Shown here: piece after piece, positions 19,127 to 29,527 of the stretch
Position numbering within the stretch: position 1 is the first letter of the stretch
Layout: every line of letters starts with the position of its first letter
Assembly: GCF_026262505.1 (NCBI RefSeq)
Contig: NC_067205.1
Coordinates: 1,674,001 to 1,738,000, forward strand
Source: Trichomonas vaginalis G3
Lineage: Eukaryota > Parabasalia > Trichomonadida > Trichomonadidae
Reading direction: 5' to 3'
Length of the DNA stretch: 64,000 nt
Made by a program: the position numbers and the translations under genes
The notes under the pieces: model-generated
Told to the model about the DNA's origin: nothing
Databases searched by the model: none
What the model saw: only the letters and a program-made list of their open reading frames with translations

Positions 19127-19600
19127 TTAAATAGCTTCAGGGTCAATTTCTTCAACCATTTCACTTCCTTCGTCAATGTCAATAGAAGCTTCTTCAACCT
19201 TTGGTAAGAATTTCTGTATAACATCTTTGTTCGTTATTGTCTTCAGAGATGAAGGATAATATTTCACATTTGTTTCACCCTTCTTATATTCTTTCTGTTC
19301 GGAAAGATTCATAGCAATACTGAAGAAGTCAATGTTAGAGTTCTTTATGACAGTATAATGAGTATCTTTGACATTCACGAAGAAACTCTTTTGTTTCAAA
19401 ACTACTGCTAACTCTTGTGAAGTATAACGTTTGCGGTCAATGACAATAGCTAATGGTCTGACATACTGACCAAACTTAGATTCTTTCACAAACTTCTTGT
19501 TAAAGATAACATTAACGTTTGAAGCACCATTGAACTCATTCTTGATGGCAGTAGCGAGAGCATTGTATGAAAAGAACTTGCAATCTTGCATGTGTTTCAT
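19127..19600 (-). CDS. Unknown 157-aa Polinton protein
   Basis: Starts MKHMQDCKFFSYNALATAI, mixed alpha/beta character, acidic C-terminal tail (EEASIDIDEGSEMVEE). Lies convergent to the small gene before it and divergent from the polymerase leader ORF. I see no adenain-type protease signature in it, and recognise no family. Confidence 0.6.
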   Translation of the reverse strand: MKHMQDCKFFSYNALATAIKNEFNGASNVNVIFNKKFVKESKFGQYVRPLAIVIDRKRYTSQELAVVLKQKSFFVNVKDTHYTVIKNSNIDFFSIAMNLSEQKEYKKGETNVKYYPSSLKTITNKDVIQKFLPKVEEASIDIDEGSEMVEEIDPEAI

Positions 19601-19689
19601 TAAAATAAAAATATTAAATTATTTTGAAAAATAACTTAAAAAAATCTAATCTAATTTTTTCAAAAAATATTTTTTATTTCCTACTAAAG

Positions 19690-20055
19690 ATGTATCGGAA
19701 GTTGTCTAAGTTAGAACACTCGGAAATAAAACAACTTCTTACAGAAGCTAATATAGATGTTGCAAAGCATTACGCAACAAACAAAAAAGCACTCGCTGAC
19801 ATCCTCAATGACTATAATGGTGCAATAAGTTATGATAGAATTCATGAGTTCATAAAGCCGCAACGCGGCGAGGACGAAGTCCATGCAAGAGCATTTCCTT
19901 TAAATGACGTTGCTATTGACTTATATCATAGACGTTCAATACCTCATGAAGTAAGAAGAGAAATGTTTGACATAACAAATGCAAACGTTGGTGAAACAAG
20001 AAGAACAGACGACACACTGAAACAACAGAGAAGAGAGATGTTTAAAGTGCTATAG
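19690..20055 (+). CDS. ORF upstream of DNA polymerase, with in-frame mini-hairpins
   Basis: 121 residues (MYRKLSKLEHSEIKQLLTEA...), Arg/Lys-rich and helical. Residues about 57-66 (KPQRGEDEV) come from a GC patch with two three-base-loop hairpins (GCCGC-AAC-GCGGC, GGAC-GAA-GTCC near 19858..19883). It immediately precedes the polymerase on the same strand. In protein-primed systems the terminal protein is often encoded here, but there is no direct sign of that. Confidence 0.5.
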   Translation: MYRKLSKLEHSEIKQLLTEANIDVAKHYATNKKALADILNDYNGAISYDRIHEFIKPQRGEDEVHARAFPLNDVAIDLYHRRSIPHEVRREMFDITNANVGETRRTDDTLKQQRREMFKVL

Positions 20056-20156
20056 AACAAGTTCGCAAAGCTAATGATGTCATTCGTTCCATTGACGACA
20101 AACCAAAAGAAGGTGAGAGATGGTTAAAGAAAGATGAAGAGAATAGGAAGAGGAAT

Positions 20157-23100
20157 GTGAAGACAGGTAATAGACTCATTGACTTTAACATCGAAGCTTT
20201 AGATGAACCAAACAGAGACTACTTACACAAACATTTCGGTAAGGTTTTCATGAGACTCTTAGAGAAAATTAAAATAAACTCACAACAGAGATGGATGGTA
20301 TGTTATAAACTTGGTGGAAAGTATGAATGTTCTACGTTAAACCTCAATAATATTGGAACATTACTACATCAGCTCTTGAAGGAGAACTTTATATCAGAGA
20401 TAGAAGCAAATGCTGCAGGTATTGTTGAAATGCACTATGACTTCTTCTTGACAAACATAAAGAATCTTACTGAAATAAAGATGTATGATTTAACAGAATA
20501 TGAAGGCTTAACGATGTCAGATGTAAAGAAAGGCAAACCAAAAAAGAGACCATATAGAGATGAAAGCACACTGACAAATGACCAGAAAGCCATTTTGGAA
20601 GCTCTTAAGCAAACAGGAAACCCAGCACTTATAGAAAGCTTTTGGAAAGATAATGGTGAAAAGAAGTTTTATAAGAAGAGAAGCGGTCAGTTCTGGAAGT
20701 ATCTTTGCACATTACCTATAAATCTTGAACGCTACCAAATCTTCAATGAACTGAACAAAAGAACTGCAACACTTATGACAGAAGACAATTGTTTCGTTTA
20801 TGCTTGCATTCAGGCTGGAGTAGATGGAGAGACTATTGACCACATGAGAGAAGTCATTCGTGTTAGAGACTTTCCTCAAAGTAAAGTACAAGAAATTTCT
20901 GATGCAACAGGTATAGCATTTAATGTTACCATTGGTTACTTCAATGACTCAAGACATAATGAAATAAAGAGATACATACCAAAAGAATGTAAAACTATTC
21001 GAACTATTGACTTACTTCTTGTTGAAGACCACTACATGCTAAACGAAAGATTACCAATGACAACATATTTCATTCGCAACTATATAGAAATCTTGAAGGA
21101 GTGTGGTGGAATGAACATTGAGAAACAGATGAAGATTTATACAAAGAGAGAGAACAAATATGTAGTTCGTTATGATAGAACAACACCGTTATGGGGTGTT
21201 ATGAAAACATTCTGGGAGTGCAAATATTTCGAACCTTTTTCTTATGGAGAACTTTTCACATATACGACTGACTTATATAAACAGAACCTTGCACCATTTA
21301 AAGATTTGACATATGCTCCAAAGTATTGTGTACAACTGAAGAAGAAAGCCGAGTCAAAAGAAGTAAATAAAAATAAGTGCAAGTTCATCTCCTGAGCACG
21401 TTTTCTTTGCTGACTTTGAGTGTAGTACCGATGGCTTTCATAAAGCTTTTAACAATATGTTATGACAGTGAAGATGGTTCAGTGAGTGAAAGCATATGGG
21501 GTCAAAACTGTGCAACAGAATTTTTGGAACGACTTCCTGACAAGAGTTTAATATATTTCCATAACCTCAGCTATGATATAAACTTCATCTTAAGACACAT
21601 GACAGAAGTGAAAGGAACTCCATCATTAAAGGTTCACGAACAATGCAAATAACTGGTTTATATAAAGGACGGGCAATTATTATAAAGACTCTACAGTGTT
21701 ATAAATAAGAAGCTTAAACTATTTCCTGCTATGTTTAACTTACAAACAGGACCGAAAAAGTATTTCCATATAACTACTACAGCAGTGTTTTGTTAGCAAA
21801 TGACAACAGAACTGGTGTCATTTCTGAAGCATGTAAGTTTGTCAAGGATGCAGATACATTCATGAAGAACATAGATTCCATCAAAGGTTGCAGAATAGAT
21901 GAGAACCACTTCGACTTAGAAAAATATAGCACGATTTACTGCAAACAATGTAAGAATTTTAAGAGAAGGTTTTGTAAAGTTCCGCAATGACTTATTGAAA
22001 GAGTTTGATTTAAACGTTTATGACTACGTTAGTATTTGTTCTATTGCTAACAAATTGTTTGAGAACAGAGTATACTTCCCGAATGGAAATCTTTATGACC
22101 TCTCAAATAAACCAAGAGAATTTATTTCGAGATGCATTCAAGGTGGAAGATGTATGTTGTCAGATAACATGAAACAAAAGAGCAAAAAGAAACTCATTGC
22201 TGACTTCGACGCTGTTTCATTATATCCATCAGCAATTGCAAGACTTTATACTTTAGAAGGAATTCCAAAAGTATTGAAGGATGAGATGTTAAGCACAGAG
22301 TATCTCATGAGACATTTATTCGATGACGACCAAAAGGAACCCATTGGTGAAAAGTTTATGTCAGGCTTCTTTGTTCTCATTAAGATAACAGAGATTGGAA
22401 TACATAGACACTTTCCTTTAATAGTTTGCGACCCTGAACTAAATCCAGAACTTAACGTTCCCAGAAGTTCAAACACTTGCTGTCTCATGTATGTTGACCA
22501 TATAACATTACAGGACCTTATAAAATATCAAGGTGTCAAATGTGAAGTGTTGCAAGGATACTATTACGATGGAAACAGAGATATGAGAATAAGAGATGAA
22601 GTAAAGAAGTTGTTTGAGTTAAGGTTAAAGTATAAGAAAGAAGAAAACCATTACAAGAAATTATAAAACTCATTCTGAACAGTATCTATGGCAAAACCAT
22701 TCTATCTCCTATTGAGTCAAAAATAACCATAGTAGATGACAAAGATGCTATAAGATATGCCATCAGAAACTACAACCATATAGTTAAGTTCGAAGGTTTG
22801 GATGGTTCGGATAAAACTATTTTCAAGCTAACAAAAAGCATTTGCAGACACTTTAACTTCTGTCCACTTGGTGTTAATATTCTGTCTATGTCGAAGAGAA
22901 TAATGAATGAAGTGTTTTGCACGATTGAAGACTTAGGATTAAAAGCATTTTATCAGGATACAGATTCGATGCACATTTACAATGAAGACATACCACGTTT
23001 AGCTCATGAATTTAAGAAGAGATACGGTAGAGAACTTATCGGTAAAACATTAGGTCAATTTCATAGCGACTTCGCAGAAATAACACCTGGAAAACAAAGT

Positions 23101-23455
23101 TTAGCATACAAGTCAATATTTTGTGGAAAAGAAGACCTACATAGACTTACTCACTAACGATTTAAATGAAGTTGCATTTCACTGCAGAATGAAAGGCGTG
23201 AAGCAAGATGTTATTGCTTTAACCGCTAATGAAATGTTTCCTGACTCTGTTCAGTGTTTCTATGATGAAGATAAAGGTTTAATGGTTCCGCAAGGAAAAT
23301 TTGACAAAGACTCTGAGTTCAGTGTTATGCAGTTTTATAAAGCACTTTATGACGGTCAAGAGATTGCATTCGACTTATGTAAGTCTTCTAGTCCTTGCTT
23401 TGCTGAAAAGTTTAACTTCTCAATAACGACTAAAACAGCTTTATTCGTAAGTTGA
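20157..23455 (+). pseudogene. Protein-primed family B DNA polymerase (B)
   Basis: All landmark motifs are readable: exonuclease ADFECSTDG and FHNLSYD, palm motif A ADFDAVSLYPSAI, motif B NSIYGKTI, motif C FYQDTDSMHI and a late TPGKQSLAYKS. The N-terminal third holds a domain with DNCFVYACIQAG and, about 80 residues on, VEDHYML, which looks like the Cys and His boxes of an OTU-like cysteine protease. The enzyme would copy the linear element from protein-capped ends. It is broken, with about half a dozen breaks. Confidence 0.9.
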
Positions 23456-23486
23456 AGTTCTGAGGTCATGAATGATAAAAACAAGC

Positions 23487-23513
23487 CGCTAGCGCAAGGC
23501 GAAGCCCATGAAG
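23487..23513. other. GC-rich mini-hairpin patch after the polymerase
   Basis: A GC patch with GGCGAAGCCC, containing the GCGAAGC sequence known for an unusually stable DNA mini-hairpin. The second copy (52950..52975) reads GCCGCTGCGGC beside it. Confidence 0.5.
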
Positions 23514-23555
23514 TCGTTTATTTTTTGTCATTTATGATGTCATTTATGAGGTTAT

Positions 23556-24410
23556 TTATAAAACTGCGATTGTTGAATTCAGCAATTGTGCTTCGATGTA
23601 GAGACAGTCCTTATGGTCTGGAGGTAAGAACACTGGGCAGTTATGGTCATGAGTGGAGAACATGTCTATCCAAAACTCACGATTGAAGCCAGTTAATTTA
23701 TAGTATTTAGGGTTAGGAAGTGGTGTAGTTCTTGTATGACCAATGAACTCATTTTCAACGCCTTTGGCTATATTAGAGAAAAGAATAGCTTGCTTTCTAT
23801 CCCAAATGCCAGGTGTTACAATCTTTGAAAATTCATTTTTCCTCGGAAGCATTGCATCATAATTGAAAACATTCTTGAAATCATCACTTGGTTCAGAGAT
23901 TTGAAATCTTATACGTAATGGATTTTCTTTCTCTTTAGCGACTTCATTGAATGGTGAATATATAACAAACTGACAGTCATGAGTTCCATCTTCATTTTCA
24001 TTAAATTCATAATGAAAGTCTATAAGTTGTGGCTGACTACCTTCTTCTTCAGTTGTGCAAGAAACTCACGTAAAGGCTGTAAAGTTTGTACTTCAATGTT
24101 GAACTTTTTCTCGAACATTTCATTAAATGAAATCATACATTGCAACAATGTTGTATCGTCTTTAAAGTATTTGTATATGTGAATGTTTTGGGCGCTTAAA
24201 GACTGTTCGTCATTTTCTATCTCGACTTGAAGTATAAGTCAACTTTCCTAAATGCACGTGTTATATACATATTTGTTATGCCAATATATTTTTCTTCATT
24301 TAGGTTCACAATCCAGTCTGTTGGAAACTTAAACGTTACTCTGTTCCCCTTATTTTGACGTCAGGGTTTTCACTACTGAACGCAACAGATAAAGGTATTT
24401 GTCTATACAT
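23556..24410 (-). pseudogene. Minor capsid (penton-like) candidate, paralogue 3
   Basis: Lies next to the major capsid gene, the usual position of the Polinton minor capsid. Readable parts include LIDFHYEFNENEDGTHDCQF, PLRIRFQISEP and PPDHKDCLYIEAQLL. The pattern of a charged strand followed by FNxNxxDxxF is shared with the 30427..31308 gene, suggesting a paralogous family of virion proteins. Assignment rests on position and this resemblance. Broken, with about four breaks. Confidence 0.5.
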
Positions 24411-24434
24411 TTAGTTCCAATAAAAATAAACCAT

Positions 24435-24694
24435 TTACTCTTTCTTCACTTCAGCTTCTTTAGCTTTTGCTTCAGCTTCTTCTCTAGCTTTTTTCGCCAG
24501 TAGTCTTGGGTTCTTTTGTCTTCCAGCAGCTAATGCAGCAAGTTGTTTTTCACTAAGTTTTCTCTTTGGTCTCTCTGGCTTTTGTTCTTGTTTTTGTTCC
24601 TTCAGTTCGGATAAAATTTGCTCGCGAATTTCTTTCTTCAATGCTTCAAAATCTATGACCCCTTGGTCTTGTCCGTAGGGCTTGTCTGAGTCAT
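24435..24694 (-). pseudogene. Lys/Glu-rich coiled-coil protein (B)
   Basis: Counterpart of the whole 86-aa gene at 53896..54156: a heptad-rich helix (EIREQILSELKEQKQEQ), a basic patch RPKRKLSEKQLAALAAGRQ and an alternating Lys/Glu tail. No family recognised; possibly a DNA-binding or scaffold peptide. Broken in this copy. A divergent interval of 45 bp separates it from the next gene. Confidence 0.5.
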
Positions 24695-24739
24695 TTGACT
24701 GCAGATAAAAAACTAAATTAAAACTTTAACCGATGTAAA

Positions 24740-25188
24740 ATGAGCTTGTCAAAATCAGAGCGAGAGTCTATTATATTAAATGACGCAAGAGGAATACAAC
24801 ATCCTTTCTATTACGTAAGTCAGAGTAAAGATGGTAAAATATACGTAAGAAAAAGAAAGGTTCCATTAGCGAATGCAGAGAGCGACAACATTAAGGTGCA
24901 TGGCACCGAGGGTGAAGCCATATAAAACCTTCTATTCAAACTGAAAAGTCAATAGAACCAGAAGAAAAGAAGCCAGATGTTCTTTCAATAACGAACCAAG
25001 AGCTTATTGCAAAGTTCGTGAATTTCATTGAAAAGCAAACCGAGTCAAAGAACCCTGACCCACCAGTGAAAGAAGTTGAGACAAAAGAGAATGTACAGTT
25101 CATTGAAAATGTCAAGAAACAACTTCCACCGAATGCCAAGAAGAAGAGTGAGAATAATGAAGTAAATAGATATTTTTATCTGAAGTAA
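24740..25188 (+). pseudogene. Small protein before the major capsid, with GC hairpin
   Basis: Reads MSLSKSERESIILNDARGIQ with a basic patch YVRKRKVPLA, then a hairpin-forming patch (ATGGC...GCCAT near 24900), then an acidic Pro/Lys-rich tail ending NRYFYLK. The major capsid starts 5 bp after its stop. Function unknown. Broken. Confidence 0.5.
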
Positions 25189-25192
25189 ATAC

Positions 25193-26767
25193 ATGCAGAA
25201 CGAACAGCTAAACGAATTTACTCCAGCAGAGCATATTCATCAGATTCGCTCATATTTCGATATCATAGACAATGCAGTTCAAATTGGTGACACTAATAAT
25301 ATAAAATATTCTGACGCAAAGATTCCATCACAACCTGGAACTGCTAATAACACATGGGTAACATTCAATCTCTCACCTCCTGGTGAAAATATGTTGGACC
25401 TTTACAATACATTCATTACGTATAAAATGGAAGGTCAATTTATTGTAGATAAAGAAATTGGTTCAGGTTCCAATAAAACAAACCCACCAGGATTTTGGAT
25501 TGGTTTCGATGACGCTTTCTATGCAGTTGCTGGATATCAAATCCTTGCAAATGGTCGTATCGTATATTCTCAAGACAATGCAAGAGAAGAAGCATATATA
25601 ACTTCAAACTCACAAACTACCGAACAAATAAAGAAAGTAGATGTTTTCTCAAAGACTCGACATGAAGATGTATGGAGTCATTCGGGAACATGCAGAACAG
25701 GACAATTGTTAGTGGTCCAATTACAGCAGGAAAATCATTTGATTTTAAGCTTCGTTTAAGAATTCCTGTTAGAAAGTTTTTACCATTAGAAGCTATAAGA
25801 TTTATTCCTGCATTTGCTGGTAACATTCAGCTTAAAGTAAAGTTCAGTAGCGACGCATTACAATGCACATCTATATCTGTAAATGATATCATTGCTTTCA
25901 ATCCAACTCTTAAAGTTGCATTTGCTTCAGATTCAAATCCACCGACAAATAAATTTGTTCCATGGAATGAACCATTCACTATGATAACGAAGGCAATAGA
26001 AGCTAGTGGAACAGTTACTATTACAACTGTAAACCAGCAACTATTTCGAACAAAGATGGATTTTAATGAATGTTTCATTCATCCAAAGTCATTCTCTTTA
26101 GACCCTAACATTTATACAGAACTTGTAGAACATTATACAAACGAGGCTTTATGTTTTCCTGTTAAAGTTATGGATTGGATTCCTATGGACGGTTCATTCT
26201 CAAAGAATACAGATAGTTCAAGTGCAACATTTACAGCAGCTTATACGCCTATTAATGTTAAAAGTATTTGGGCACTATTTAGAAAGAAAGACAACTATTA
26301 TGTTAATTTTGAGAACCCTAAGTTTAAATATCTTCAGCTTTCCATGGGAGCTTATGGAAATATGCCTGCAGAACCTGAAAAATCATATGGACCTGTATTT
26401 TATGAAATGGTTGCGAACGCTTGCAATACAAACAATGATATGATTGGATTTAATGAAGATGTTATGAGGTCATTGGTGGATGATGGTAGTGTGGGAACAT
26501 AAATGGGATAGCTATGACAACACACATTTCTTATGTGGTTTTCCAACAGAAGTGGACTTTTGCTTCCAGCAAGGTCAAACATCTACTGCTCCAATAACAT
26601 ACAAATTGTCTGTTAAAGGACCTATTGAACTAGCAACTGAAAACGTACCAAAGCCACTTATTGGATTTATGAGGGATTGTTGCTTTGCAATACAAGTAAG
26701 ACAGTCAGGCATACCAATAATAAGACTTGACGACTATAACTTAGCAACTGACGACAGTGAGGAATAA
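25193..26767 (+). pseudogene. Major capsid protein, double jelly-roll (B)
   Basis: About 525 codons. It begins with an MCP-type N-terminus (SYFDIIDNAVQIG, then WVTFNLSPPGENMLDLYNTF) and continues with LRIPVRKFLPLEAIRF and NIQLKVKFSS, as in known Polinton capsid proteins, ending near RQSGIPIIRLDDYNLA. It would form the pseudo-hexameric capsomers. It lies between the penton-like candidate and a membrane protein gene. Broken. Confidence 0.8.
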
Positions 26768-26797
26768 AGGATGAACGTTTATTTTTAAAGCTTATAA

Positions 26798-27256
26798 ATG
26801 AGTTCTTCATCAAGCTCTCGTGAACCTTCACCATCTATGAAACAAACTTTACCAAACGATTATGGAGCACCTATTGAATATTTCTTACGAGCTGCACAAT
26901 GGCAAAGAGCAGTCTCACCAAGGTTAGGTGTTCCACCAGCTCCTGTCAAAAATAGCATTTGGTCAAGTCCTTATATAAGATATGGTCTCCCACTAGGTTT
27001 GCTAGTTACAGCAGGAGCAGTAATGATGTTGAAAAGAAATAAAGCAAATGTTGTAAATAATACTGAAGTAGCTGAAGTTAAACAAACACCGACACCTTCG
27101 CCAAAACCAACGCCTTCACAAACAACACCTTCAATGACTCCTGAACCTATGGAAGTACAAACTCCTGTTCAAAAGTCAACTCCTAAACCGACTCCAACAT
27201 TTAAACCAGAACCTACTCCTCAAATAAATCGTAAAACTCCTGCGTTTCCTTACTGA
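26798..27256 (+). CDS. Single-pass membrane protein with Pro/Thr-rich tail
   Basis: 152 residues. A Ser-rich start, an N-terminal domain with GAPIEYFLRAAQWQRAV, one hydrophobic segment at about residues 64-82 (YGLPLGLLVTAGAVMML) followed by KRNK, then a tail of Thr-Pro-Lys repeats (PTPSPKPTPSQTT). The layout fits a virion membrane or portal-proximal protein. Identical in the second copy (56263..56721). No family named. Confidence 0.65.
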   Translation: MSSSSSSREPSPSMKQTLPNDYGAPIEYFLRAAQWQRAVSPRLGVPPAPVKNSIWSSPYIRYGLPLGLLVTAGAVMMLKRNKANVVNNTEVAEVKQTPTPSPKPTPSQTTPSMTPEPMEVQTPVQKSTPKPTPTFKPEPTPQINRKTPAFPY

Positions 27257-27305
27257 AAAAAATAACGTTATTTTTATTTAATATTAAAATTTTTATTTGA
27301 TTGAA

Positions 27306-27542
27306 ATGACGACTAAAGTCACTGAAGCAATGAAACAAAAGTTTTTGGTAGAATACATTAAATCAGGAACTATTCCAGAAGGTTTTTATATTCATACTAT
27401 GAAGGATGGTAGAGTTCAGTTTAGAAAGATAAAGCAACCATTAGATAAAGAAGGAATTTTGAGAAAGATTAAATTACATGAAGACAACATTGCTGAACTT
27501 AAGAAGAAGTTAGAAGAGTTGGAGAAAGGAAGAGAGTTATAA
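27306..27542 (+). CDS. Unknown 78-aa protein with C-terminal coiled coil
   Basis: Start taken at 27306 (ATGACG), matching the ATGAC context of neighbouring genes. The N-terminal half has IKSGTIPEGFYIHTMKDGRV, a fold resembling the YVSQSKDGKIYVRKRKVPL part of the 24740 gene (both have a DGRV/DGKI turn and basic strand). Residues 50-78 form a Leu-heptad helix. The last codons enter the right terminal repeat. Confidence 0.5.
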   Translation: MTTKVTEAMKQKFLVEYIKSGTIPEGFYIHTMKDGRVQFRKIKQPLDKEGILRKIKLHEDNIAELKKKLEELEKGREL

Positions 27543-28094
27543 AGCAATGAGAACGTTTATGTTATGAGAAATTTTTAACGTTAGTTTTATTTTTACTGAA
27601 AATTTTTATTTGGATGTAATGACAGAACAAAAGCAACTCATACAAATCAAAACATATAACAAACATACATTTAAACATTTATTCTTCCTTCCTGAGTATA
27701 ACATGTTCTTTACACTTCATCCTAGACCAGTTGACTATACACTGACTGTTTATAAAGATTGTCATGGTAGTTTTATAAAAACTTATGACGATGAAGGTAA
27801 GTTAACAAGACTATGCATTTCAAAACTTGAGAAACTTTATGACTTCAAGTATGACTACAATAGAGTTAACACTGATGATGAAGATATTGAAGAAAATTTA
27901 TGAGAACGTTTATTTTCATTAGTGAGTTCGTTAGTGAGGCGAAATGGTTGGCGGCTTTGTAAATATTTAAGGTTAAGTTAGTTTTTGCGTTCATGTTGTA
28001 AAATGTACGTTAACGGTTTTGTAAAGTGTCAAATTCACAAGTATTGGGTAAGGTGGAACGCAGTGCCACCATACCCAAGACTGGTGTACTAACT
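27526..28094 (-). repeat. Right terminal inverted repeat of Polinton B
   Basis: Inverted match to 6777..7342, ending CTAACT at 28094. It contains the terminal small gene, a gene-free stretch from 27904 and the terminal hairpin 28044..28078. Confidence 0.9.
27619..27903 (+). CDS. Terminal small gene in the repeat (94 aa)
   Basis: MTEQKQLIQIKTYNKHTFKH..., with a short beta-rich body (YTLTVYKDCHGSFIKTYDDE), then SKLEKLYDF and an acidic tail (NTDDEDIEENL). The terminal gene of A (32333; 61789) is a diverged relative with the same layout (ITNYNGHEFKNLFFVP ... ALSKLTYIHF ... DSDDWSDSS). Being in the repeat, it exists at both ends. Upstream is AACGTTAGTTTTATTTTT. A role at the termini or in host interaction is a guess. 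Confidence 0.6.
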   Translation: MTEQKQLIQIKTYNKHTFKHLFFLPEYNMFFTLHPRPVDYTLTVYKDCHGSFIKTYDDEGKLTRLCISKLEKLYDFKYDYNRVNTDDEDIEENL

Positions 28095-28100
28095 CCCGTA

Positions 28101-28197
28101 GTACTGAAGGCACCAGTGCGAATGACTGTTGAAGTTGACTTTTTAGAAAATATTAAATGCAACGGCTTACAAGAGAACTCAGAGCTAAAAATATAAA
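28101..28197 (+). pseudogene. 3' remainder of the A virion gene split by B
   Basis: Continuation of the 6097..6776 gene beyond Polinton B, directly after the right CCCGTA. It overlaps the start of the next gene by about 40 bp, as in B. Confidence 0.8.
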
Positions 28198-28510
28198 GTA
28201 TGAATGTTATGTATTAGGTCATGAACTTTGGTTGTTGCTGTTTGATGAAACAAATGAGTTAGTTATGTCAGTCAAGAGAACAGAAAAGGCGTCAAAAGGC
28301 GCCGAGCGCAAAGCGCTATATTGTGTTAGTGAACAATGCACCAAGTCAATAAGATTAGGTTTGCATTATGAAGATGAATTCGATACTGTTGAAGAAGTTT
28401 TGGACAGATATTACAAATTGTTAACTTGGATTTTTTTGACTAACGGCGCAAAGCGCCAAGATGGGCTCAAAGAGCCTCCTGACGGCTTTAATTTACTAAA
28501 ACATATTTAA
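28157..28510 (+). CDS. Unknown Polinton A gene with two GC-hairpin patches
   Basis: Counterpart of 10886..11125. It contains extra DNA near 28288..28318 (GGCGCC and AGCGC-AAA-GCGCT) and, after the homologous part, a patch at 28444..28485 with GGCGC-AAA-GCGCC and GGCTC-AAA-GAGCC. B lacks both. The frame stays open through them, so the patches are translated or translatable. Function unknown. Confidence 0.5.
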   Translation: MQRLTRELRAKNIKYECYVLGHELWLLLFDETNELVMSVKRTEKASKGAERKALYCVSEQCTKSIRLGLHYEDEFDTVEEVLDRYYKLLTWIFLTNGAKRQDGLKEPPDGFNLLKHI

Positions 28511-29102
28511 GACATAATTTATAGTAAGTAGATAGTTTTGTATACTCGTTCGAATATCTATACTTAAACTCAACTCCTGGAGTACCTGGTGTTTCAATGA
28601 TGCGGATGTTACCTATTTTCATGAATATTGGAGTTTGACCACAGCATTCGATTTCAGGGTCGAGATAGTCAATGACACATTGCTTTCCTGTTATTCGTGA
28701 TATAATATTTTCAAGGTCCTCCTTTGTTAGAATTATTTGGTTCTTACTTATAAGATTTGTCAAAAGCTTCTTATCGTCTTTGAGTAAAATTGTTTGATAT
28801 AACTGAAGAAGGTAATGGTCTACGTTATCTGAAGGATTTGTTTGAACATTTGTGTAAGGGTTGTCGTTGGCTTCTCTTGAAAGAACTTGGTCCAGTGGTG
28901 GATACTCTAACTTAACATCTGATGTAGCGTTAGCGTTTGAAGTTGTGTTTAAATTCACCGACTTAAGATCTGGTTCTTTTTCTTTCAAACACTCCGAACT
29001 ATAGTTCTTTATGACAATATTGTTTGTCGTTCGTGAGTCAACATTTGATGTTGGTTCAATTGGAACATTAACGGCACCAGCTAAGATGGACTTACTTCTC
29101 AT
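28488..29102 (-). CDS. Unknown 204-aa Polinton A protein
   Basis: Whole copy of the 10277..10889 gene. The first 90 residues are polar and Asn/Thr-rich, the rest folded, with CVIDYLDPEIECCGQ and a KLSTYYKLCLKYV end. Divergent from the 29128 gene by 25 bp. Confidence 0.55.
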   Translation of the reverse strand: MRSKSILAGAVNVPIEPTSNVDSRTTNNIVIKNYSSECLKEKEPDLKSVNLNTTSNANATSDVKLEYPPLDQVLSREANDNPYTNVQTNPSDNVDHYLLQLYQTILLKDDKKLLTNLISKNQIILTKEDLENIISRITGKQCVIDYLDPEIECCGQTPIFMKIGNIRIIETPGTPGVEFKYRYSNEYTKLSTYYKLCLKYVLVN

Positions 29103-29127
29103 TTCATATAGAATAAAAACCTTTTAT

Positions 29128-29527
29128 ATGTATGAAATGAACAATATACTCGACAAGGGTTTGAATGTAAAGCTAACGAATGAAAATATTGTTGAATTCA
29201 CTGAGACAGGAGCTGTGTATAAAGATGTAGAACTACTGAACAAAAGAGCAAAGGGAAGAAGCAGGAAATGAACAAAGGGTGGAAGCCTATAAAAATTTAT
29301 GTCAATGATGGCTCAGGAGGTTCAAACATAAAGTATGCAGAAAGTTATAGAGTTTATGCTCTCAAAGGTGAAAAGCCTTCATTTAAGAACAGCTATTCTA
29401 CACATATCCTCAAAAGTTAACGGATGGGGAAGTGGATGATATGAATGACAGCAAAAATATTAACAGAAATGGCGACAGAGATGCATGGAATTTGTTTACC
29501 ATCAGTCAATTAAAGCATAAGATTTAA
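29128..29527 (+). pseudogene. Unknown Polinton A gene, homologue of 9850..10251
   Basis: Same protein as the B copy, start chosen at 29128. Its stop shares TTAA with the convergent ATPase stop. Broken. Confidence 0.55.

Larger units (their letters stand above)
6777..28094 (+). mobile_element. Polinton B, full-length inner element (21.3 kb)
   Basis: A full-length Polinton with ends AGTTAG...CTAACT, terminal inverted repeats of about 566-569 bp and a 6-bp target duplication. It holds the expected set: integrase, protein-primed PolB, packaging ATPase, major and minor capsid, plus collagen-like and collar fibre genes, two KilA-N genes and small accessory genes. It inserted into a virion gene of Polinton A. 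It is broken, with roughly fifteen to twenty breaks, concentrated in PolB and the minor capsid gene. Near-identity of its repeats and its copy at 43574..57554 suggests recent activity. Confidence 0.95.

Noticed and set aside
19127-19600. Adenain-type maturation protease
   Set aside because: No ordered His, acidic and Cys motif could be seen here or in other small genes.
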